Shown here: positions 34,952 to 43,612 of the stretch, one piece after another
Position numbering within the stretch: the first letter of the stretch is position 1
How the letters are laid out: each line of letters starts with the position of its first letter
Assembly (NCBI RefSeq): GCF_036621135.1
Contig: NZ_JAZIBG010000048.1
Location: forward strand, 62,001-126,000
Length of the DNA stretch: 64,000 bases
Direction of reading: 5' to 3'
Source of the DNA: Aquincola agrisoli
GTDB taxonomy: Bacteria; Pseudomonadota; Gammaproteobacteria; Burkholderiales; Burkholderiaceae_C
Translations under genes and position numbers: made by a program
Notes under the pieces: generated by a model
The model's database searches: none
The model's input: only the letters and a program-made list of their open reading frames with translations
What the model was told of the DNA's origin: nothing

Positions 34952-35863
34952 CTACAAGTGGAAGGCGCCAGCTGCTTCCGGCTGGTACAGCACGTTCACG
35001 ATCCGGATGCGGCAGGTCCGGTCCCGTAGCCGCCATGCGAAAGCATCTCCCTCCCGGTAACCCAGGATCGCGGTGCCGACGCCGGCACCGACCGACAGCC
35101 TGCCGGCACTGTCGTCCGCGTCGTACGGATACACGAGCGCCACTTCCACCTCTTCGTCGTCCAGTTGGAGCAAGGCGCGGGAGTTCATCGTCACCACATC
35201 GTGCGGCACTTGCCGGGCATCGACGACGATGGCTCGTTCAAGCTCGTGCTCCAGCTCGAAGCTGGCCGGGGCATGCTCGGACGCGAGCAGGTTCCTGAGC
35301 CGCGCCTGGTCAGGCTCGGTGATGTGGATGGTGCCGGCCTGGCCTGCGGGGCTTTCACGCAAGAGCCGGACATAGCGCTCCGAAGTCATTGCAAAGCTCT
35401 TCAGCGCGGGGGTTTCGCTTTCGAGCAGGAAGCCGCAGCGCTGGAAAACCTTCAACGAGCGCGCGTTGTCCGGGTGAACCTTGGCGATGAGCTTGACGGC
35501 GCGCATCTGGAAGAAGGCGATCTTCATGGCTTCCCGGATCGCGCTGGCGCCGAGCTGACGGCCCCAGTTGTCGCGGTTGCCGATGACCAGGACCATCTCG
35601 CATTCGGATCCCGTGTGGACGAGGCGCACGAATCCCACCGGAACGTCATGCCCATCACAGACCATGAAGAACCGGCCGCCCTGGTTGAACAGGTGCGTCA
35701 GGATGGGCAGCTGAACCCGGCCGACGACCTGCTCGATGAAGCGGGAGACATGGCGCGAATCGCTGAGATGGCGGGTGACGCACTCGTCTTCCAGCCAATC
35801 CACCAGCGTCAGCGCGTGAGCCCGCGTGATCTCGGGACACAGCGACACGAAGGGACAGTTCAT
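34952..35863 (-). CDS. GNAT acetyltransferase fused to a Rnk/GreA-GreB C-terminal domain
   Basis: A 303-residue two-domain protein. Residues 1-160 are a GNAT N-acetyltransferase (VGFVRLVHTGSECEMVLVIG, then NWGRQLGASAIREAMKIAF, AKVHPDNARSLKVFQRCGF). Residues about 175-303 match Rnk proteins (HDVVTMNSRALLQLDDEEVE, VALVYPYDADDSAGRLSV, VLYQPEAAG), which bind RNA polymerase near the secondary channel. The gene starts 32 bases after the hexapeptide-repeat gene. The fusion suggests acetylation directed to the transcription complex, which is only an idea. Confidence 0.85.
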   Translation of the reverse strand: MNCPFVSLCPEITRAHALTLVDWLEDECVTRHLSDSRHVSRFIEQVVGRVQLPILTHLFNQGGRFFMVCDGHDVPVGFVRLVHTGSECEMVLVIGNRDNWGRQLGASAIREAMKIAFFQMRAVKLIAKVHPDNARSLKVFQRCGFLLESETPALKSFAMTSERYVRLLRESPAGQAGTIHITEPDQARLRNLLASEHAPASFELEHELERAIVVDARQVPHDVVTMNSRALLQLDDEEVEVALVYPYDADDSAGRLSVGAGVGTAILGYREGDAFAWRLRDRTCRIRIVNVLYQPEAAGAFHL

Positions 35864-35895
35864 GTTCACTCCAGGGGCAGGCCCACCGGGGGCCT

Positions 35896-36777
35896 TCATG
35901 CCGACACGCCGAACGGAACACCGTCCCAGAAACCGCTCAGCAGGTTCTCGGGGCGAGCCCGCGACACCACACGGCCGCACGAAGGCCACGCATCGCGGCG
36001 AGCACTCAGGCCGGCATAGAGGCTGAATCCGGCGCCGGCCCGAACGCTGCCGCCGCTGACGATGCTCTCGCCGGCCCGAATGGCACCATCGCCCGTGATG
36101 TCGGATCCCGCAACGATCCCCCAGCCGGCATCGATATGCATGCCGCTGCGAATCGACTGTCCGACCTGGATCCCGTGTCCGGCGCGAAGGCCCTCCGTGC
36201 ACGCCAGATGGCCGCCGACCTGCAGGCTCTTGGCGCAATGGATCATGCCGTCGACCTCGAGATCCTCGGCCACCACGGCCGAACCCTCGCCGCGCAACGC
36301 CGCCCCACAAGCCAGGGCTCCGCGGACGCGCAGGTCGCCGCCGCACGTCAGCGCCCCTTGCACCTCGACGCTCCAGGACGAGACCAGGTTGCCCCCGGTG
36401 CGCAGCGAGCCGAGTGTGCGCAGGCCCGCGCCGGCGTGCAGGTCGTTGCCGATCCAGACCGTGTTGCCGGCGCGAATGCTGCCGCCTGCGTTCAACGATC
36501 CCCCCGTGCGAAGTACTGTGTCGACATCCACCTCGCCACGCACCTGGACCGATCCCGCATAGACGAAGGCGTGCGCCGAGATGGCATCGACCACAAGCAC
36601 GGATTTGACAGGCCCGAACTGGTCCAGCAGCCAGCACGCGTCGTCGACGCGTCCGTCGGCGACGAGTGCGTCGATGAGGGCTTGATACTCCGTCGGGCTC
36701 GTGAAGCGCCGGGCGAACCAGCGATAGCCGCTGGCACACGAACGTTTTGCCTTGAGGGCGGTTGAAGAGATCTTCAT
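35896..36777 (-). CDS. Hexapeptide-repeat beta-helix protein (bactofilin-like)
   Basis: A 293-residue protein without a signal peptide. Residues 75-248 (DNA 36034-36555) are 29 unbroken six-residue repeats of the form xx[LIV]xxG, for example GSLNAG GSIRAG; three per turn would give nearly ten turns of a solenoid beta-helix, as in bactofilins and related polymer-forming proteins. The first 74 residues include EYQALIDALVADGRVDD, which resembles a helical repeat. It lies in a stress-like cluster between Usp and GNAT-Rnk genes. No named function. Confidence 0.78.
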   Translation of the reverse strand: MKISSTALKAKRSCASGYRWFARRFTSPTEYQALIDALVADGRVDDACWLLDQFGPVKSVLVVDAISAHAFVYAGSVQVRGEVDVDTVLRTGGSLNAGGSIRAGNTVWIGNDLHAGAGLRTLGSLRTGGNLVSSWSVEVQGALTCGGDLRVRGALACGAALRGEGSAVVAEDLEVDGMIHCAKSLQVGGHLACTEGLRAGHGIQVGQSIRSGMHIDAGWGIVAGSDITGDGAIRAGESIVSGGSVRAGAGFSLYAGLSARRDAWPSCGRVVSRARPENLLSGFWDGVPFGVSA

Positions 36778-36916
36778 GAGAACAGCCCAATTTGACTGGC
36801 GGATCGAGCACTGTGGTGGGCCACCCCCTGCTGCGCTGCCGGCGCGACAGTGTTCCCGATGCCCCTGCGCTGCGGTTGCATCTGCATCCGGGTGATCCAC
36901 GGAACTCCTGTCGGGT

Positions 36917-37897
36917 TCATGACGCTCTTCGCGATGCGAAGCGCGCCTTCTTGTGGATCCAATGACCTTGAGTCCATGCTCCGGCATGCGCTCGCGACGC
37001 CTGCGGCGCAGCGCTTTCCCGACGCCACGGCACGATCAACGTGTCGCAGCCCGCCTCGGACACAACACGGCTGCTGACGCTGCCGAGGAGGGAACTGCCC
37101 AAGCTTGAACGAACCTGTTTCCCAGCGACGATGAGGTCGGCCCCGAGCCTGTGGGCGTGACGCAGGGTCGAGCGCACCGGGTGTCCGTGTGCCAACGCAT
37201 AGTTCATGGGTGCGCTGTCCAGCCCGAGTCTGGCGACCTGGCGACGCATGCGAGCGTTGATGGCGCCTTCTTCCATCAGGCGGGTCTCCCTGATGACGTG
37301 CTCGGGCACATCGGCTTCGCGCAGCACGGCCTCGCGCTTGGAGTCGATCGCATGGAATACATGCATGCCCGTTTCGCGTCGCATCCGGTCGGCCACACGG
37401 ATTGCCGCATCCGACGATGCCGTGAAGTCGATCGGTACCAGGACACGGCGATAGGACCCCTGCACCGACGTTTTGACAACGAGGACAGGACGTCGGCCGA
37501 CCCGGATCATGCGATCGACGGTGCTGGCCCCGAGCATTCCCTTGAAGCGCCCGTGACGCCGCCATCCGAGGACCACCAGGTCGACGTGCTCCGACGCCTT
37601 CTGCAGGGTCTCGAAGGGGTCGCCGACTGCGACCTCGACGGTGGCGATCAAGTCGTGCTCGCCGGCCATCTCGATGGCCAGGCGCCGCAGCGCGTCGCGC
37701 GCCTGGGTGGCCTCGAGATCGAAGGCCGGTGTCGGTGAGAACCAGTCGCGAAGCGCCTTGCGGCGTGTCGCCTTCAGCACGTGCAGGATGCGAAGACGGG
37801 CTCCGAGCTCATGCGCCAAGCACGCGGCGCGGCGCACGGCATTGTTTCCGTCGGCCGAAAAGTCGGTTGCCGCCAGAATGGAAGTGAATGACGCCAT
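36917..37897 (-). CDS. Tandem universal stress protein
   Basis: A 326-residue protein with two UspA domains: MASFTSILAATDFSADGNNA and LGWRRHGRFKGMLGASTVDR in the first, and YRRVLVPIDFTASSDAAI with AGKQVRSSLGSSLLGSVSSR in the second. GAGGAAA lies before ATG 37897; the frame is open to 38005, but the family start is at 37897. It is the second gene of the minus-strand cluster beginning with Rnk. Confidence 0.88.
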   Translation of the reverse strand: MASFTSILAATDFSADGNNAVRRAACLAHELGARLRILHVLKATRRKALRDWFSPTPAFDLEATQARDALRRLAIEMAGEHDLIATVEVAVGDPFETLQKASEHVDLVVLGWRRHGRFKGMLGASTVDRMIRVGRRPVLVVKTSVQGSYRRVLVPIDFTASSDAAIRVADRMRRETGMHVFHAIDSKREAVLREADVPEHVIRETRLMEEGAINARMRRQVARLGLDSAPMNYALAHGHPVRSTLRHAHRLGADLIVAGKQVRSSLGSSLLGSVSSRVVSEAGCDTLIVPWRRESAAPQASRAHAGAWTQGHWIHKKARFASRRAS

Positions 37898-37955
37898 TTG
37901 TGTTTCCTCAAGAACGGTCGTGTCCAAAAGACGCCGGACGAGCGTGTGCCCCGGT

Positions 37956-37969
37956 GCGATGTGCATCGC
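37956..37969. promoter_or_regulatory. Palindrome upstream of the tandem Usp gene
   Basis: GCGATGTGCATCGC is a perfect inverted repeat (6-bp arms, 2-bp centre), 58 bases before the Usp start and after the Rnk stop. A 9-bp hairpin without a T-run lies just beyond (38010-38033). It could be an operator for the Usp gene; no known regulator is matched. Confidence 0.35.
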
Positions 37970-38038
37970 TCCAAAGGTGAAGGTCACGCCCGCCTTCGTC
38001 GCCATCGAGATGTGCAGCTGCGGGGCTGCACATGGCAG

Positions 38039-38512
38039 CTACATCGCGTAGTCGCCGCTCGCCTCGGGCTGGAAGAGGATGGCCAGGATCTCGGCAGCCT
38101 TGTCGTCGCCAGCAGGGGTGGCCCAGCGGGCAGTGCTGCCGACGCGCAGGCCGAGCAGGGCGCTGCCGACCGGGGACAGCACCGAGACGAATCCGACCGC
38201 CGGTTCAGCGTCCGCGGGATAACACAGGGTCAGCGTGTTTCGCTGGCCGGTCTGGATGTCCTGCACGAGAACCTGGGAGTACATCGTCACGACGTCTGGC
38301 GCCACCTCGCGCGAAGGCACGAGCGCAGAGGCGTCCAGGAGGTCTTCGACGGCGCGGACTTGCTGGGAGGAACCGTCGCCGCGTGTGTCGCGGCGGAGCA
38401 GGTTCAAGAGGCGGACATGGTCCAGTTCAGTGAGCGTGCGCTCGAGGGTGCCGGCTTCCACGGGGCATTCCTTCAGTGTCAAGCTGAGTGCCTCCGGCGT
38501 GGAGACACGCAT
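38039..38512 (-). CDS. Rnk-like nucleoside diphosphate kinase regulator (GreA/GreB C-terminal domain)
   Basis: A 157-residue protein with a short helical N-terminus and a GreA/GreB-type C-terminal domain from about residue 70: PDVVTMYSQVLVQD, TLTLCYPADAEPAVGFVSVL, SPVGSALLGLRVG and ILFQPEASGDYAM. Rnk lacks the long coiled coil of Gre factors and binds RNA polymerase. It is first gene of a minus-strand group also holding a tandem Usp, a beta-helix protein and GNAT-Rnk, so this locus has two Rnk domains. Confidence 0.85.
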   Translation of the reverse strand: MRVSTPEALSLTLKECPVEAGTLERTLTELDHVRLLNLLRRDTRGDGSSQQVRAVEDLLDASALVPSREVAPDVVTMYSQVLVQDIQTGQRNTLTLCYPADAEPAVGFVSVLSPVGSALLGLRVGSTARWATPAGDDKAAEILAILFQPEASGDYAM

Positions 38513-38912
38513 CTACGCGCGAGCTAGGCGCCCGGCGATCTGAAGTTTGCGCAAATGGTGTGGAAGTGATCGCCGGGCCTAAGGATGTGCGGCCGGCTGA
38601 CGGGTGCGAGTTCCCATCCCGGCACGCGGCTGCGGCGTGCACAGCGAGACAGCAACACGACAGGTCGCCTCGCAGGATGCACCGCTGGACGCGGACTTGG
38701 AAACAATGGAACTCATGCGGCGGATTTTATCGGCATTGCCTTGTGCGAGCCATTCTTCAAGGTGAAGTCGCACTGGGATGTAGGCGTATCGCCCGGCGAG
38801 TTGCGAGGTCGGGCCGGCGCCGATCACCATCGCCCCGGGCGGCCCGTAACGGTCAGCTCGTCGCCAGCACGGCCGCCAGGCCATCACCCTGGAGGCGGCC
38901 GTGCGTCAGGCC
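38513..38912. other. Intergenic region with nested inverted repeat
   Basis: I see no convincing gene here. Arms 38530-38540 and 38568-38578 are exact 11-bp reverse complements; the 27-base centre holds the 10-bp palindrome TTTGCGCAAA (38546-38555). They lie 18-66 bases before the Rnk start. At 38868-38903 a 10-bp stem with a 16-base loop lies after the PEP-CTERM stop but has no T-run. The part around 38690-38800 is less GC-rich than its surroundings. Confidence 0.6.
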
Positions 38913-39494
38913 TTACGCCGTCTTCCGCAGGCGCCGCCGCGAGACGAAGAGCCCTGCCAGGCCCATGCCCATCATGGCCATCGTCGCCGGTTCGGGCACC
39001 GCGGTGACCGAGACGGCATCGAGGAACAGGAAGCCGACCGGATCGACGAAGTTGAAGGCCAGCGTCATGGTCTCGCCGGTGGTGAGGCCGCTGAACTCGT
39101 ACAGCATGTAGCCGCCGGCCGCCGGCGTGGTCAGCGACAGCAGCGTCTGCCCGCCGAACATCACGCTGAAGCTGCTGGGGATGGCGCCATCCGGCTGAAA
39201 CGCGAACGAGAGGTTCCACGTCTTGCCGGCGCCACCGACGTTGATCGTCTGCGTGATGCCGCTGTCGGTTCCGGAGCCGAAGTACGCGCTGCAGGCGCCG
39301 GCAAACACGCTGTCATCCGCGCCGGGGCACTGCACCCCGTTGAACAGCGAGTCGCCGGTGGTGATCCAGCCGGAGAAGTCGGCGGTTTCGAAGCTGCCGT
39401 TGGTGACCAGGTTGGCCTGCGCGGGGGCTGCAAAAGCCGCCGTGGCGGCCAGGACCAGGCCCATGGCCCAAGAATCGCGTTTTGTCACGATCAT
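38913..39494 (-). CDS. PEP-CTERM sorting domain protein
   Basis: A 193-residue exported protein. The signal peptide ends APAQA, the mature part begins NLVTNGSFETADFSGW, a start common to PEP-CTERM proteins with a carbohydrate-binding-like jelly roll, and the end is VPEPATMAMMGMGLAGLFVS followed by RRRLRKTA. Start at 39494 follows AGGGA and the signal peptide. It is 61 bases after the subtilisin-like protease gene and probably cotranscribed with it. Confidence 0.9.
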   Translation of the reverse strand: MIVTKRDSWAMGLVLAATAAFAAPAQANLVTNGSFETADFSGWITTGDSLFNGVQCPGADDSVFAGACSAYFGSGTDSGITQTINVGGAGKTWNLSFAFQPDGAIPSSFSVMFGGQTLLSLTTPAAGGYMLYEFSGLTTGETMTLAFNFVDPVGFLFLDAVSVTAVPEPATMAMMGMGLAGLFVSRRRLRKTA

Positions 39495-39555
39495 TTCCCT
39501 ATGGTTGTCGGGTGCACGAAGTACACGAAGTGATGGATGAGCGGAGGCCATGCGA

Positions 39556-42027
39556 TCACGAGGCCGTGAGCGTCACCTTGCTGCCTTGGTAGGAGATCCG
39601 GTACTGGCGGCCGTTGGCCGTCACCACGCTGCCTTCAGGCAGGCCGGTGAACGTGCCCTGGATGCTGGCGGCCTGGATCAGGGTGTAGACCTCGCCTGCG
39701 CTGGGCACGGCCGTCGCCTCGAGGACCAGGCTGCCGCCGAGCGCGACGGGGCCGGTCGCCATCAGGCGTGACGATTCCCCGCCCGCCTTGAGCGTGGCCT
39801 TGAAGCCCCCGCCGAGGCCGACCTTCACCGCACTGGCGCGCAGCACGTCACCCGGCGTGACGGCAACGCTGGCGACCACGCTGGTGATGCCGGCGGCTTC
39901 CTCGGCGCTGACGCCCGGCGACAGCACCCCGCCCTTCAGGACGGCGATGGTGCCCGCGACGGTGCCCGTGCCGCCCAGCGTCCCGCCGTTGCTGACGGTC
40001 ACGCCGGAGCTGTTGGTGCCGACGATCGACAACTTGCCACCCGCGACGGTCGAGCCGCCGGCGTAGGTGTTGTTGCCGGTGAGAAACAAGGTGCCGGCGC
40101 CGGTCTTGGTCAGCGAAGCCGTGTACTGGCCGCGGTCGATCTTGCTCTGGATGTGGGCCGCGCGCGCGTCCATCCATTCCTTGCGCCACTTGACGGCGTC
40201 CTCGTAGCTGATCTTGTCGTAGGTCTCGGGACGGCCGTTGGTGATCGCCTGGACGGCAGGGTCGTTCAACAGGCCCTGCAGCACGAAGGCCTGCTTGTTC
40301 AGCGTGCCGTTCGGGTTCAGCACGTTGGGGCTGAACTCACCGGCGAAGGCGATGCCCTGCTGCTTGTAGCTCGCCAGCCACTGCAGGTCTTCCCGTTCCC
40401 TTTGCTTGATCGCGACCTGGCTGATGTCGTTGGACCAGACGTCCACCGGCGCCTTGCTCATGTTGTAGAGCATGGGGCTCAGGAACTGGGCGGGGCCGTA
40501 CATGCCCTTGGCCAGGTCGGGGATGCCCCAGCCCCAGCGGTCGTCCGGCAGGCCGTCGGGCGCGGTCCAGGCGATGGATGCGCCGGAGGGCGAGGTCTGC
40601 CCGGTGCCGAGGAACCGCACGCCGTCGGTCATCTTGTTGTTCGAGGTGGTGAGCATCACCTCGCGGACCTGCTTGGCATCCATGTTCGGATAGCGCGAAA
40701 GCAGCACACCCATCGCTGCCGTCGCCACCGGCGTGGCCGGCGACGTGCCGCTCGAGTTCGAGTAGGTGGTATCGCCCCCGCTGCCCGTGGTACGGACGGC
40801 GTTGGAAGGGGTCGACACGGTCCACCATTTGGCGAGCCCGGCCTCGTTGTATCCGAACTGCTTGGTGTATTCGGGATTGGCGGCGGTGGGCGGCTGCACC
40901 CCGCCGACGGCCACGAACTGGTTTTCCGCCGCTGGATTGAAAAGGGGATACGCCGGGCGGAAATACGGGTTGCTCCAGTCGTTATTGCCGGCCGATCTCA
41001 CGTTGACGGTACCGGTGACCTTGATGGCGTCCCAGATGGCGTCCATGAAGGAGCGCCCGGGGTACTTCGGATTGTATTGAATGCCGCCTTCGGAATAGCT
41101 CTTCTTGGTGAAGAAATACTGGTACTCCAGGTCCTTCAGGTACTCGTTGGGGATGGTCGTCGCCATCGCCGTGGGGCTGGCGCTGTCCTTGCCAGGCAAT
41201 TGATACCCGTTGACGAGGTTGCCGTTGGTGCCGAGATTGTTGCCCGAACCGTCGAATTGGGTGCGGTTGAGGGTCTGGACAAAAGAGCCCCAGCTGCTGT
41301 TGATGACTTTGGCACCCGCGTCCACCAGCGCCTTGTTGGCCGTATACCAGTACACGTAATCGTGGAACGGGCCGTGCGACTGGGTATCGGAGCCGCCCGT
41401 CTTGGCGACATACATCATCGAAGCGAAGGAAATGCCGTGCTGGGACAGGCCATCGCGTATGCCGGAGGTCACGCCCAGCATGCCCGTCCCGTGCGAGTAG
41501 TCGCTCGTCCGCGCGGTGTCGCCGTCCACCGTGAACGTTTCGCCCGCCGTGAACGGATTGCCCGGGTTGGCGGTGTTGCGGTACCCGAAGCCGGAGGTGC
41601 CGTAGACACCCGTTGCCCGCACCGGCGCGATCAGCCCGGTCTGGAATCCCTGGTGCGTGACGCGGTAGCCCGAGTCCATCATGCCCAGCGTGACGCCCTG
41701 CCCGTAATACCCCAGGGCATAGGCGGTGGACGCGTTGACCGCGACGAGCTGCCACGGGGCATTGACCGTGGTGCCACCGGTCAGCGGATTGACGCCGGTG
41801 AAATAGCCATATTCCGGCGTTTCCCAGCTGGCTTTTGCCGCCGGCATTTCTTGGAGGCTCCGGGCGACGAAGCCGGGATCTCCGGGATACGACCACTCAT
41901 TCGCGCTGGCGGTAGAACCGACAACGACCAGCAAAGACAAACAAACAATCGGCGCCAGGGAAGTGTTCAGTCCCTTGCTCTGCTGTCGTTTTGCCACCAT
42001 GCCATATTGGCGAATTGGTTGATCCAT
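39556..42027 (-). CDS. Subtilisin-like (S8) serine protease with autotransporter passenger repeat, no beta-barrel
   Basis: An 823-residue secreted protease. A long signal region ends STASA near residue 42. The triad is Asp118 (LGMMDSGYR), His179 (YSHGTGMLG) and Ser429 (SSGTSPATP), with the oxyanion Asn348 (SAGNND). Residues about 650-685 form a passenger-associated repeat (LTKTGAGTLFLTGNNTYAGG), common in type V autotransporters, but the protein ends at residue 823 with no barrel domain. GGAGG lies before ATG 42027. Codons in the first half use more A and T than neighbours, a possible sign of transfer. Confidence 0.87.
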   Translation of the reverse strand: MDQPIRQYGMVAKRQQSKGLNTSLAPIVCLSLLVVVGSTASANEWSYPGDPGFVARSLQEMPAAKASWETPEYGYFTGVNPLTGGTTVNAPWQLVAVNASTAYALGYYGQGVTLGMMDSGYRVTHQGFQTGLIAPVRATGVYGTSGFGYRNTANPGNPFTAGETFTVDGDTARTSDYSHGTGMLGVTSGIRDGLSQHGISFASMMYVAKTGGSDTQSHGPFHDYVYWYTANKALVDAGAKVINSSWGSFVQTLNRTQFDGSGNNLGTNGNLVNGYQLPGKDSASPTAMATTIPNEYLKDLEYQYFFTKKSYSEGGIQYNPKYPGRSFMDAIWDAIKVTGTVNVRSAGNNDWSNPYFRPAYPLFNPAAENQFVAVGGVQPPTAANPEYTKQFGYNEAGLAKWWTVSTPSNAVRTTGSGGDTTYSNSSGTSPATPVATAAMGVLLSRYPNMDAKQVREVMLTTSNNKMTDGVRFLGTGQTSPSGASIAWTAPDGLPDDRWGWGIPDLAKGMYGPAQFLSPMLYNMSKAPVDVWSNDISQVAIKQREREDLQWLASYKQQGIAFAGEFSPNVLNPNGTLNKQAFVLQGLLNDPAVQAITNGRPETYDKISYEDAVKWRKEWMDARAAHIQSKIDRGQYTASLTKTGAGTLFLTGNNTYAGGSTVAGGKLSIVGTNSSGVTVSNGGTLGGTGTVAGTIAVLKGGVLSPGVSAEEAAGITSVVASVAVTPGDVLRASAVKVGLGGGFKATLKAGGESSRLMATGPVALGGSLVLEATAVPSAGEVYTLIQAASIQGTFTGLPEGSVVTANGRQYRISYQGSKVTLTAS

Positions 42028-42441
42028 CCTGACCTCCAGTTGAGATTCTGAAATTTTCGTGCCGTCGCAGTGCTCAAAGCGTGCCGGCGTCGAATAACAG
42101 CGCGCGCCGGTGGAATGGCTTCCAAGATAAGGACAGCCCGTGACTTTTTGCACAATCCATGCCAGCACCCAACGCCAGGTCCGCGGCCTGCCACTGCAGG
42201 GACCGGCGATCGGCATCCGCCCCATCGGGATCGGGAAACCGTCGCACGGGCGTTCCGGGCAACGGCTTTCCGTCTTGCTGCGGCGCACTTGCCCGCCCGC
42301 CGAGGCGAGCGGCCATGCCGATGCCTGTACCGCAGCGTGCAACCACCAGGCTGCCAGGACGCCACCCCAGCCAGCAATTGACCGGGGCGCGGTGCCGACA
42401 CCGATGCGTGATCCACCGGCCGCGGGCTATACCGGTACGAA
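42028..42441. other. Intergenic region, no gene recognised
   Basis: This stretch separates the protease start from the truncated regulator. All frames give arginine- and alanine-rich shadow peptides without known motifs. It must hold the protease promoter; I could not pick a convincing -35/-10 pair with normal spacing. Confidence 0.5.
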
Positions 42442-43227
42442 TTGCTGGCTCGAGAGCTCGAGCAGCAGATCGCCGGCGGGGTGTCCGCGCGGCGCCACGT
42501 TCGGGTTACTTCGTCGCCGCGCGCGCTGACGGCACGCTGCTCGCCGGGCCGCAAACCTCGGAACCGCGGCCGGGATTCCCAGACCGTCGAGATCAATGAC
42601 CTGATCTACGCGATCCTCGGCTCTGCGCGGGCACGCAAACATCCGGACGCCGTGGAGGGCGACCAGCAGGTGTTGGCCGACCTGCGTGCCGCCCTGGCCT
42701 TCGACCCCTGCGCCGCCCCGAGCACCGACGAACTGGAACGCCGCCGGCTGGTGATGCACCAGCGCCGCGCGGGCGGGCAGTCGCAGCACTCCGAGATCCT
42801 GAGGCTTGCGCCCAGGTCCGACCGCATCCAGCAGGCGCTGGAGCATGCGCGGCGCCGCCTGGCCCGGCCGCTGCGCGTGGACGAACTGGCCGAGGTCGCC
42901 CGCCTGAGCCCGCGCCAGTTCAGCCGCGTCTTCACGGCCGAGACCGGCCAGTCGCCGGCCAAGGCGGTGCAGGGACTGCGCCTGGAAGCCGCCCGGCTGG
43001 TGATCGAGCAGAGCCGCCATCCGCTGGAGGTGGTCGCCCGCGAGACGGGGTGCCGGGACCGGCGCCACCTGCGCGAGGCGTTCCTGCGCGGCTTCGGCGT
43101 GCCGCCTCAGGCGGTGCGCCGGGAGGCGCGCGCCTCCCAGGCGCCGGGGCAGTCGCTGGCCGAGTCCATGCACCGCTCACCGCGGCTGGCCGCCGACGAC
43201 ATCGACCTCCCCGTGACGCCAAGCTGA
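42442..43227 (+). CDS. GlxA-type AraC-family regulator, apparently missing its N-terminal domain
   Basis: The C-terminal 150 residues match GlxA regulators: HQRRAGGQSQHSEILRL, a first helix-turn-helix in VDELAEVARLSPRQFSRVF, then ETGQSPAKAVQGLRLEAARL and FLRGFGVPPQAVRRE. The DJ-1/PfpI-like sensor domain that normally fills about 200 residues before this is absent; instead about 100 residues of no known family precede it. The only frame start upstream is TTG 42442, without a clear ribosome site, so the true start is uncertain. It may be a remnant. It meets sorB tail to tail. Confidence 0.5.
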   Translation: MLARELEQQIAGGVSARRHVRVTSSPRALTARCSPGRKPRNRGRDSQTVEINDLIYAILGSARARKHPDAVEGDQQVLADLRAALAFDPCAAPSTDELERRRLVMHQRRAGGQSQHSEILRLAPRSDRIQQALEHARRRLARPLRVDELAEVARLSPRQFSRVFTAETGQSPAKAVQGLRLEAARLVIEQSRHPLEVVARETGCRDRRHLREAFLRGFGVPPQAVRREARASQAPGQSLAESMHRSPRLAADDIDLPVTPS

Positions 43228-43243
43228 TCCGCGTCGCGGCGCC

Positions 43244-43612
43244 CTACTTCGCGCCCCCGCTCGCCCTCGACACGTAGACCGCCAGCGCGTCGATCTCCGC
43301 GTCGCTGAGGCGGCCGCCGTACGAGGGCATCTGCCCCAGGCCGTTGCGCAGCGCCGCGGCGACGCGCCCCGCGTCCGGCTGCAGGTCGTCCAGCGCGGGG
43401 CCCACCGCACCTTCGGCGCCGGCCTCCTTCAACGCATGGCACAGCGCGCAGGCCGGCACCGCTTCCTGCAGGAAGAGCTTGCGGCCGGCATCGAACTGGG
43501 CCTGCCGGTCGGCGGCGGCCGCCGGCGTGGCCGCCGCGGCCAGCATCGCCGCACCGGCCAGCGCCGTGGCGCGCCACCCGGCCCTCACGGGCCTGCCTGC
43601 GCCCGGCCTCAT
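43244..43612 (-). CDS. sorB: Sulfite dehydrogenase cytochrome subunit (SorB-like)
   Basis: A 122-residue monohaem cytochrome c with a signal peptide ending AAAA, haem site CALCH and a C-terminal Met in LGQMPSYGGRLSD as axial ligand. Its ATG overlaps the SorA stop (43609-43612). It should take electrons from the molybdenum subunit and pass them to the respiratory chain. Confidence 0.87.
   Translation of the reverse strand: MRPGAGRPVRAGWRATALAGAAMLAAAATPAAAADRQAQFDAGRKLFLQEAVPACALCHALKEAGAEGAVGPALDDLQPDAGRVAAALRNGLGQMPSYGGRLSDAEIDALAVYVSRASGGAK

Noticed and set aside
38010..38033. 9-bp hairpin near the Rnk stop as a terminator
   Set aside because: No T-run follows in the direction of transcription; it may be chance or structural.
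38868..38903. 10-bp stem after the 38913 PEP-CTERM gene as a terminator
   Set aside because: The loop is 16 bases and no T-run follows on the minus strand.
38488..39111. Plus-strand frame of 207 codons between the Rnk and PEP-CTERM genes
   Set aside because: Cys/Arg-rich without motifs, and it runs antisense into the PEP-CTERM gene.
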